DNA of 23,762 nt from JBBKWX01 sp037969175 (lineage in GTDB: Bacteria; Bacteroidota; Bacteroidia; AKYH767-A; JBBKVM01), in assembly GCA_037969175.1 (NCBI GenBank), contig JBBKWX010000224.1, forward strand, positions 1 to 23,762, in the 5' to 3' direction. Both the position numbers and the translations under genes were made by a program. Below the pieces are notes generated by a model. That model did no database searches. It was not told where the DNA came from and was given only the letters and a program-made list of their open reading frames with translations. Position 1 is the first letter of the stretch. Every line of letters starts with the position of its first letter. Positions 15,436-22,323 of this stretch are shown piece by piece.

Positions 15436-18400
15436 ATGGCATCGTATCGTTACTCAGTACTTTGTGCAGTTTTGATGCTGATAGGCAGTTTGCCTGCGTT
15501 GGGTCAGGTATTTCCTATCCCAGGGGGCATTGTGCCCAGGGGCGGTCAGGCCTGTTTTCCATTTACAGTCTCCGGATTCAATCAGGCTCTGAATTCTCCA
15601 ACCATTCCCAATTCACTGTTTTTAGATTTTATAAGTGTCGATATAATAAGTGCTCGGCCAAGTACTCTGGTCATTTGGATCGTATCTCCTAATGGTGACA
15701 GCTTGCTCCTTTCCGCTCACAACTCTTTCGGAGGCCCTAATTATACTAACACACTATTCAAACATACATTCTTTACCTCTCAAAGTATTGTGGGTGCATC
15801 TGCTCCATGTACCGGAAACTTTCTGCCCCAGGGAACTGCAGGATTACCACTCTTCAATGGGCTCATTCCTAATGGGGTATGGCAACTTTGTGTAAAAGAT
15901 ACTTCTAATCCTGCCGGTCCCATTCCACCACAAGGAGGTGGACCAATAGTACCTCCTGCTTATGGCAGTAGTGGTGTTGCCGGTGGAATGGGGATGGGCA
16001 CAAGTTCCGGTTCTCCATGTGGAATAACTGACCTGGGAAGTCATTTAACAGGAATATGCCAGGGAATGAGCTTCAATCTTGCATTTTCATACCCAGCATT
16101 CCTCATCACATCATCCGGTGCAACCTTGCTTCCAATCTCTACCGCAAATCAAAATATAACCTTTGCCGGCTTATATACGGCATATGGTGTATTAGCTAAT
16201 GGCTGTACTTTGTCAGCCACGGCTGAACTGGAAGTTATTGATTACAATTTGTTAACTCCCTTAGTGTATAATGTATGCGAGGGTAGCAATGTAATTGTAG
16301 GCAACTTCAATTTCTGGCCTATTTCTCAAGCTCCTTTACCTTGGGTCTCTTTCAACCCTCCACTTAACAATTTTATCGCTACTTCCAGTTTTACAGTCAC
16401 CGGATACTTTTCCCCTAATGGATTTTGCATACAATATGAAAGGGAAATCACTTTTAATGTTCTGCCCAAACCTGCCCTGGGACCAGACCTGAATCTTGGA
16501 CTTTGCACCAATTCTCCTTTTGATCTTACTTCCCTTTACCAGACTCAGGGGATGACCACTAACTGGAGCTTAAATGGCACACCTATACCCAACCCTACTG
16601 CAGCTACCCAAAGTGGCAATTATACTCTGGTAGCTAATTCAAATGGATGTGAAGATACTGTAGAAGTTGCGTTATCTATAAATCCTCAACCGGCTTTGGG
16701 ATCAAATCAGGTATTGAATTTCTGTGGTAATTTCACAACCGATCTGACTGTATTTGAAAATGACCCAACGCTTCTCTATAGTTATTTTGTAAATGGAATT
16801 CCTGTACTTAATCCGAACACAATAAATGTAGCCGGAACTTATGAGATCATCGGAGAGAATGCCTTAGGGTGTTCTGACACATTACTCGTAACGATAAATG
16901 CACCACCTATCCCTAACCCCGGACCAAATCAAATTGCCACTATCTGTTCAGGGACAACAGTGGACCTGACTTCTTACTTTAATCTTACCGGATTAACTCC
17001 AAGCTGGATTTCCAATGGGAATCCTGTATCCAACCCCACATCCGTTGTGGATGCCGGACTTTATGAGTTATCTGTTGTTGATCCTAATGGCTGCAGCAGT
17101 CAGGCAACCTTAACACTCAATGCTGCACTGAGCCCTTCTCTTGGCATAGACCAAACTATCCTGATGTGCATAGTAAATCCGTTTGATCTAAGCTCAATTT
17201 TCAATACCACAGGTTTAACAAGTAACTGGAGCTTCAACAACCTGCCTGTGGCTAATCCATCTGCTGTCTCGGGTAGTGGAATATATACTCTGATTGCCTC
17301 AAATTTTGCCGGTTGTTCGGATACCGCTTTTGTTGATCTGACTTTATCTGTCGGACCGGCATTTGGAGCTAATCAAAATATTGATTTTTGTACAGGTACA
17401 GTAGTAGATCTTAACTCAATATATAATACCGGTTCATTTCAATACAACTGGACTATAGCAGGACTTCCCGTGCTAAATCCATCTGCAGTTACTTCTCCCG
17501 GAATATATGTTCTTATTGCAAGCAATACCGCAGGATGTACAGACACTGCCGAAGCTACACTCAATATGCTTGCATTGCCCAATCCCGGTTCAGATCAGAA
17601 TCTGAATTTTTGCTCAAATACATTTGTTGATCTCAATAGTTATTTCAATCTCTCCGGATTAACTACATCCTGGAGCCTAAGTGGTAGCCCTGTTTCCAAT
17701 CCATCAAACGTTAATGCCTCTGGATCATATCTTCTGGAAGTAACGGACCTGAATGGTTGCAAAAATCAAAACACAGTTGTGCTAAATAGCATTCCATCAC
17801 CGGATCTGGATCCTGACAAGAACCTGGATCTATGTCCGGGTACTTTCATAGATCTCAGTAATCAATTTATCACTGCCGGATGGAGCACGATCTGGACTTC
17901 AGGAGGTTTACCTGTCAGCAATCCTTCAGCTATAAATACCGGTGGGGTTTATCAGTTAGTGGTAATAGCATCAAATGGATGTACGGATACAGCCAATGTA
18001 ACTATCAATCCTGCATCAGCGCCCATACTTGGTAATGTTAATATCGATTTATGTGATGGTGATATATTAGATCTTACGAGCATTTATTCCATAAATGGAA
18101 ATATCAATATTTGGACAAATAATGGAAGTCCGGTTATTGACCCAACACTGATCACAAACTCCGGAATTTATTCAATTAATAGTACTAATAGTTCAGGCTG
18201 TAATTCGAACTCAGATGTAACACTTGTAATGCACGCAAGTCCGATTTTGGGTAACGATATTTCAACTGCAATCTGTTCAGGCAGCAGTATGGATCTGAGC
18301 GCTCTGTATAACACAGTTGGACTAAATACCACTTGGGATGAGAATGGAATTCCCGTTTCTGATCCAACTCAGATTTCTACGGGTGGTACTTATCAGCTTA

Positions 18401-19200
18401 TTGCTATAAACCAGTATGGATGCAGTGATACGGCAATGGTTTATTTAAATATCAACCCCAATCCTGATCTGGGTTCTGATATGAGCTATACACTTTGCCA
18501 ATGGAGAAATCTGAATCTTGGTGCAGTATTCAACACAAATAATCTAATCACAAACTGGAGTGTGAATGGGCTGCCTTTGATTAATTATTCTGCTATTCAT
18601 GATTCCGGTACATACCATCTGAATGTGACAGATATGAATGGATGTATAGATGATGCTTATGTTCACATTTCAAATATAGAATGCGATTGTGATGTAGACT
18701 TTAGTTTTGATGCAGGCTGTGTTCAGGAGCCGGTAGTATTCTCTCTGCTTGCTGATTCTGTAGTACTGGCAACAAATTGGAAATTTAATTTTCCGGGTAT
18801 TCCGCAATCATTTTCAAGCGAACCAATAGTAAAGTTTATAAGAGCCGGCGTAGTTTTGGTGAGCCTAGAAGTAGAGCTGAGCTGCGGCAAAAAGATCATT
18901 CAAAAAGAAGTTGAAGTTGAAGATTGTTCTCAAGGATGTTTTGTATTTATTCCCTCAGCTTTTAGTCCCAATAAAGATGAGCATAATGAATCCTTCAAAG
19001 CCTATACTATTTGCGAACCCGAGAAATTTAAGATGCGGATACTGAATAGATTTGGACAAGTCATTTATGAAAGTACCGACCATAAATTTGAATGGGATGG
19101 AGCGAATCATCCGGAAGGAACGTATGCTTTTCAATGCGAGTACCTCATGCCTTATCAAAGCAAAAAAACATTAGCTGGTAGGGTGAGTTTGATACGATGA
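15436..19200 (+). CDS. Giant T9SS-secreted modular protein 2, paralogue of protein 1
   Basis: This protein of about 1254 residues has the same architecture as the one at 8215. A signal peptide (MASYRYSVLCAVLMLIGSLP, cleavage likely after ALG) is followed by a P-domain-like region (FPIPGGIVPRGGQACFPF; NGVWQLCVKD), a Gly/Pro-rich linker and two degenerate modules. Ten canonical modules of about 74 aa run from residue 348 to about 1082. A PKD-like domain (about 1087-1162) and a T9SS type B sorting domain (about 1168-1254) end the protein. The sorting domain reads FIPSAFSPNKDEHNESF, departing from the usual NGDG.ND pattern. A TTG at 15427 would add three residues, but the ATG gives a cleaner signal peptide. 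Protein 1 is 304 residues longer, close to four modules. A surface adhesin or structural role is likely; the ligand is unknown. Confidence 0.88.
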   Translation: MASYRYSVLCAVLMLIGSLPALGQVFPIPGGIVPRGGQACFPFTVSGFNQALNSPTIPNSLFLDFISVDIISARPSTLVIWIVSPNGDSLLLSAHNSFGGPNYTNTLFKHTFFTSQSIVGASAPCTGNFLPQGTAGLPLFNGLIPNGVWQLCVKDTSNPAGPIPPQGGGPIVPPAYGSSGVAGGMGMGTSSGSPCGITDLGSHLTGICQGMSFNLAFSYPAFLITSSGATLLPISTANQNITFAGLYTAYGVLANGCTLSATAELEVIDYNLLTPLVYNVCEGSNVIVGNFNFWPISQAPLPWVSFNPPLNNFIATSSFTVTGYFSPNGFCIQYEREITFNVLPKPALGPDLNLGLCTNSPFDLTSLYQTQGMTTNWSLNGTPIPNPTAATQSGNYTLVANSNGCEDTVEVALSINPQPALGSNQVLNFCGNFTTDLTVFENDPTLLYSYFVNGIPVLNPNTINVAGTYEIIGENALGCSDTLLVTINAPPIPNPGPNQIATICSGTTVDLTSYFNLTGLTPSWISNGNPVSNPTSVVDAGLYELSVVDPNGCSSQATLTLNAALSPSLGIDQTILMCIVNPFDLSSIFNTTGLTSNWSFNNLPVANPSAVSGSGIYTLIASNFAGCSDTAFVDLTLSVGPAFGANQNIDFCTGTVVDLNSIYNTGSFQYNWTIAGLPVLNPSAVTSPGIYVLIASNTAGCTDTAEATLNMLALPNPGSDQNLNFCSNTFVDLNSYFNLSGLTTSWSLSGSPVSNPSNVNASGSYLLEVTDLNGCKNQNTVVLNSIPSPDLDPDKNLDLCPGTFIDLSNQFITAGWSTIWTSGGLPVSNPSAINTGGVYQLVVIASNGCTDTANVTINPASAPILGNVNIDLCDGDILDLTSIYSINGNINIWTNNGSPVIDPTLITNSGIYSINSTNSSGCNSNSDVTLVMHASPILGNDISTAICSGSSMDLSALYNTVGLNTTWDENGIPVSDPTQISTGGTYQLIAINQYGCSDTAMVYLNINPNPDLGSDMSYTLCQWRNLNLGAVFNTNNLITNWSVNGLPLINYSAIHDSGTYHLNVTDMNGCIDDAYVHISNIECDCDVDFSFDAGCVQEPVVFSLLADSVVLATNWKFNFPGIPQSFSSEPIVKFIRAGVVLVSLEVELSCGKKIIQKEVEVEDCSQGCFVFIPSAFSPNKDEHNESFKAYTICEPEKFKMRILNRFGQVIYESTDHKFEWDGANHPEGTYAFQCEYLMPYQSKKTLAGRVSLIR
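16477..18681 (+). repeat. Tandem array of 10 Ig-like modules in giant protein 2
   Basis: Ten modules average 74 aa with the same two-cysteine pattern as protein 1. Module 3 (start 16918) and module 6 (start 17584) are the PG subtype. Module 8 is the variant starting LGNVNIDLCD with YSINGN. Module 10 shares LGSDMSYTLCQWRNLNL exactly with the last module of protein 1. Confidence 0.85.
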
Positions 19201-19236
19201 TGCAGGCTGGCTGCAACCTATTCTCTATTTATTAGC

Positions 19237-19281
19237 ACACGGATGAGACGGATCGTGACGGATCTCCGTGCTATTCCGTGT
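19237..19281. repeat. Intergenic ACGGAT/CCGTG repeat cluster
   Basis: ACACGGA (19237-19243) and TCCGTGT (19275-19281) are an inverted pair, with ACGGAT repeated at 19248-19253 and 19258-19263 between them. It lies between the convergent giant gene 2 and phoH. It looks like degenerate dispersed intergenic sequence. Confidence 0.45.
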
Positions 19282-19337
19282 TTTTGTGTCTCTTTGGTGA
19301 AAACCAAACTCCTAAAAATGGAACACAGGTTATATCT

Positions 19338-19359
19338 CGTCAGGGGAGCACCCCTGACG
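19338..19359. terminator. GC-rich hairpin between convergent giant gene 2 and phoH
   Basis: CGTCAGGGG (19338-19346) pairs perfectly with CCCCTGACG (19351-19359) around the 4-nt loop AGCA. It lies 34 nt beyond the phoH stop and 137 nt beyond giant gene 2. There is no U tract on either side, so it may be a bidirectional terminator or a REP-like hairpin. Confidence 0.4.
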
Positions 19360-19393
19360 GCGTTTCTGCACTTCTCAAACCCAAACCCTACCC

Positions 19394-20374
19394 CTATTTC
19401 CTCCGCTCAGGTTTCTTGATATCATTATCATTCATCTCCTTATCATAGGCATTCACGATATCCCGAACCAGCTTATGCCTTACAACATCACTGCTATCCA
19501 GAAAGACGAAATCAATACCTTTTATCTTGGAAAGGATCTTGATGGCTTGTGATAATCCTGATGGTTGCATACGCGGTAGATCCACCTGAGTGACGTCACC
19601 GGTGACGATAAACTTGGCCGTTGGTCCCATACGGGTCAGGAACATTTTTAGCTGCATCTCTGTGGCATTCTGTGCCTCATCAAGAATAACATACGCATTA
19701 TCGAGTGTGCGGCCACGCATGAATGCCAGGGGAGCAACTTCGATGATACTGTGCTCCATATAAGATTTGAGCTTTTCAGCCGGGATCATGTCCAGCAATG
19801 CATCATATAAAGGTCGCAGATAGGGATCGATCTTTTCTTTCAGATCACCGGGAAGGAAACCGAGGTTCTCACCTGCTTCAACAGCCGGACGCGTTAGGAT
19901 GATGCGTTTGATTTCTTTGTTCTTCAAAGCACGCACCGCCAAAGCAACTGCAGTATAGGTTTTTCCGGTTCCCGAAGGACCGATCGCAAACACCACATCA
20001 TTCTTCTCAGAACTCCGCACCATCAATTTCTGATTGGCTGTCCTTGCCTTTACCACATGACCACTGGGACCATAAACTATGATATCCGTTCCCGGAATTT
20101 CAGGCGTTTCAACTACAAGTTCATCCCGACCCAGCAGTTGTAGTAATTGCTCAGGATCTAGGCTGGAGTTCTTCTCGAACAATTCCTTGATCTTTGAAAA
20201 TTTCTCTGTGAAAAGTTCCAGATCCATGTTGGAACCGATCGCTTTGATCATGTCGCCGCGTGCTACTAAGCGGATGTTTGGAAAAAATCCCCGTATAATA
20301 TCGAGGTTTGCATCATTGACCCCATAAAAATGGACAGGGTCATCTGTATGGAGGGGAAAAACGAGTTCCTTCAA
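19394..20374 (-). CDS. phoH: PhoH-family ATPase
   Basis: This 326-residue cytosolic P-loop protein has Walker A GPSGTGKT (132-139) and Walker B YVILDEAQN (228-236). RPAVEAGENLGFLPGDLKEK and the following DPYLRPLYD are family hallmarks. The N-terminal region (FYGVND...LVARGD) matches the small domain usually seen before the PhoH ATPase. Members are thought to act in RNA or ribosome metabolism, but the biochemical role remains unclear. The start shown is TTG. An in-frame TAG lies five codons upstream and the next Met (42) would delete a conserved segment, so TTG (or a rare upstream ATT) is the likely start. The DUF62 gene diverges from it after 95 nt. Confidence 0.92.
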   Translation of the reverse strand: MKELVFPLHTDDPVHFYGVNDANLDIIRGFFPNIRLVARGDMIKAIGSNMDLELFTEKFSKIKELFEKNSSLDPEQLLQLLGRDELVVETPEIPGTDIIVYGPSGHVVKARTANQKLMVRSSEKNDVVFAIGPSGTGKTYTAVALAVRALKNKEIKRIILTRPAVEAGENLGFLPGDLKEKIDPYLRPLYDALLDMIPAEKLKSYMEHSIIEVAPLAFMRGRTLDNAYVILDEAQNATEMQLKMFLTRMGPTAKFIVTGDVTQVDLPRMQPSGLSQAIKILSKIKGIDFVFLDSSDVVRHKLVRDIVNAYDKEMNDNDIKKPERRK

Positions 20375-20402
20375 ATTACTTCTATTAATGATCTATTATG
20401 AC

Positions 20403-20410
20403 TAATTTTG
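20403..20410 (+). promoter_or_regulatory. Possible -7 element (TAATTTTG) for the DUF62 gene
   Basis: TAATTTTG fits TAnnTTTG and lies 59 nt upstream of the ATG at 20470. No -33 element is clear. It would drive the cluster from the DUF62 gene to gldG. Confidence 0.35.
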
Positions 20411-20469
20411 GCTTCCGTAAAAATACAAAATAAAGCATAGGCAAGCAGGACAGATCGGAAATTCTATAT

Positions 20470-21258
20470 ATGGGGGTAATTACATTAACAACGGATTGGG
20501 GATATCGCGATTTTTATGTCGGTGCTTTGAAGGGCAGTATCCTCAAGCATTCGGATAAGATTCAGATCGTTGATATCAGTCATTCCATTGAACCTCATAA
20601 CACGCTGGATGCGGCATTTATCCTTAAACAAAGCTACAAGCATTTCCCGGAAGGCACGGTTCATATCTTTGGTATTGGAAGTGCCGGTAAGGAGGGTAAG
20701 TTCTTAGCCGTAAAATACAAAGGCCATTATTTTATCGGTGCCGATGAAGGGATCTTTTCCCTGATTATGGATGATGCCCCTGAATCAATTGTGGAACTGG
20801 ATCCGGGTGATGAAAAATTTTCTGCCTTTATCTCTATACATTTATTTGTTCCTGCTGCAGTTAAATTAGTAGAAGGAAAAAATATCAGTTCTCTGGGCAA
20901 GCCGGTAGAGAGCATCATAGAAAAAACTTTGCTGCAACCGGTTATCGAAGGCAATACGATCCGAGGTACGATAGTTTATATTGATGATTTCGAAAATCTG
21001 ATCGTGAATGTGAGTCGGAAATTATTCGACAGAGTTAGACAAGACCGGAATTTCGTGATCCATTTCAGAAAGTTTGAATACCACGAAGACAAGATCGCAA
21101 AACATTATGACAGTGTTTCAGAAGGAGAAAAAATGGTGATCTTCAATTCATTTAATTTGATGGAGATAGCTGTAAACAGAGGGAAAGCAGCAAGCTTGCT
21201 CGGTTTGCAATTACGTGATACGGTAAGGATAGAATTCAATGATAGTACGATTGGTTAA
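20470..21258 (+). CDS. DUF62 / SAM hydroxide adenosyltransferase-like protein, probably divergent
   Basis: This 262-residue protein belongs by its N-terminus to the DUF62 family (SAM hydroxide adenosyltransferases, related to SAM-dependent chlorinases and fluorinases). ITLTTDWGYRDFYVGALKG, IVDISHSIEPH and FPEGTVH match the family, as does the C-terminal YIDDFENLIVNV. Classical members hydrolyse SAM to adenosine and methionine using an Asp-Arg-His triad. In my remembered alignment to the archaeal prototype the triad positions read Gly70, Lys77 and a non-His residue near 121, because the usual VDPGVG..R segment is replaced by GIGSAGKEGK. Activity is therefore uncertain. The gene overlaps the next by 20 nt and leads into gldF. 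Confidence 0.85.
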   Translation: MGVITLTTDWGYRDFYVGALKGSILKHSDKIQIVDISHSIEPHNTLDAAFILKQSYKHFPEGTVHIFGIGSAGKEGKFLAVKYKGHYFIGADEGIFSLIMDDAPESIVELDPGDEKFSAFISIHLFVPAAVKLVEGKNISSLGKPVESIIEKTLLQPVIEGNTIRGTIVYIDDFENLIVNVSRKLFDRVRQDRNFVIHFRKFEYHEDKIAKHYDSVSEGEKMVIFNSFNLMEIAVNRGKAASLLGLQLRDTVRIEFNDSTIG

Positions 21259-21532
21259 AATGACCTTCAGACCGGATGAGACGACCAACTTTCTGGCTAT
21301 GTTTGATCAGGTATCCGATAAGATCAGAGCCTGTAAGGGTTGTTTGAAACTTGAATTGTTACGTGAGAAAACAGATGGAAATATTTTTTTCACGCACTCG
21401 ATCTGGGAACAGGAAGCTGATCTGGAAAGGTATAGATCTTCCGAACTTTTTGCTTCTACATGGGAAAAGACCAAGTCCATGTTTGCTGAAAATGCTGAAG
21501 CCTGGACCACAGAATTACTTTACAGTACTTAG
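21239..21532 (+). CDS. Small antibiotic-biosynthesis-monooxygenase (ABM) fold protein
   Basis: This 97-residue protein fits the dimeric ferredoxin-like ABM/YgiN fold. It has an N-terminal strand MIVRLVKMTF, a helix (about 17-32), a strand (CLKLELLRE), FFTHSIWEQEADLERYRSS, which matches the family's strand-plus-helix core, and a C-terminal helix. Members include quinol monooxygenases and heme-degrading enzymes, but many are uncharacterised; no cofactor can be inferred. The ATG at 21239 overlaps the upstream gene by 20 nt, which suggests translational coupling. The alternative Met8 would remove most of the first strand. gldF starts 54 nt downstream. Confidence 0.75.
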   Translation: MIVRLVKMTFRPDETTNFLAMFDQVSDKIRACKGCLKLELLREKTDGNIFFTHSIWEQEADLERYRSSELFASTWEKTKSMFAENAEAWTTELLYST

Positions 21533-21586
21533 ACAAAAGTTATTCTGTAAAATGATTATTTTGAACCTCAATTATTAACGCTGCAT

Positions 21587-22321
21587 ATGTTTGCACTATA
21601 TTTTAAAGAAATAAACAGCTTCTTAAATTCCCTCATCGGATATATCGTGATCATGGTATTCCTTATGGCGGTGGGCTTGTTTATGTGGGTATTTCCGGAT
21701 ACTGATTTCAATGTGATCAATAATGGATATGCAAATATAGACGGGCTTTTCATTTTAGGCCCATGGGTATTTATGTTTCTCATCCCGGCTCTCACCATGC
21801 GTTCATTCGCAGAAGAAAAAAAGAGTGGTACCATCGAAGTTTTACTGACTCAACCCATCAGTGATCTGAAGATTATTTTTGCAAAATATTTGGCGGGATT
21901 TAGTTTAGTGATCTTTGCCCTCATCCCTACCCTAGTCTATTATTATTCAGTACATACACTCGGATTTCCGAAAGGAAATATTGATACCGGTGGTATGTGG
22001 GGATCCTATGTTGGATTACTTTTTCTGGGTAGCGGACTTGTTTCTATCGGGATCTTCGCCTCTTCATTCACCGATAATCAGATCGTATCTTTCATCATAG
22101 CCATGTTCCTGAGTTTCTTCTGCTATGCAGGTTTTGATTCGATCAGCAGCCTGGCTCTCTTTGGGAAATTTGATAATGTGATAGCAGGACTTGGAATGAG
22201 TTCTCACTATGTTGCCATGAGCAGAGGTGTATTGGATACACGGGATATAATTTATTTCTTTAGTGTGACCGTATTATTTTTAACCTTGACAAGGACCGTA
22301 ATAGAAAGCAGGAAGTGGTAA
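21587..22321 (+). CDS. gldF: Gliding-motility ABC transporter permease GldF
   Basis: This 244-residue inner-membrane permease has about six hydrophobic segments and the expected length for GldF. The ABC-2 type hallmark RSFAEEKKSGTIEVLLTQP spans residues 72-90, after FMFLIPALTM. GldF with GldG and the ATPase GldA forms an ABC transporter required for gliding in Flavobacterium johnsoniae; many non-gliding Bacteroidota also carry it. gldG starts 2 nt after the stop, so the two are co-transcribed. No gldA is in the window; it is often elsewhere in the genome. The first residues MFALYFKEINSFLNS are the typical cytosolic start. Confidence 0.92.
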   Translation: MFALYFKEINSFLNSLIGYIVIMVFLMAVGLFMWVFPDTDFNVINNGYANIDGLFILGPWVFMFLIPALTMRSFAEEKKSGTIEVLLTQPISDLKIIFAKYLAGFSLVIFALIPTLVYYYSVHTLGFPKGNIDTGGMWGSYVGLLFLGSGLVSIGIFASSFTDNQIVSFIIAMFLSFFCYAGFDSISSLALFGKFDNVIAGLGMSSHYVAMSRGVLDTRDIIYFFSVTVLFLTLTRTVIESRKW

Positions 22322-22323
22322 TT

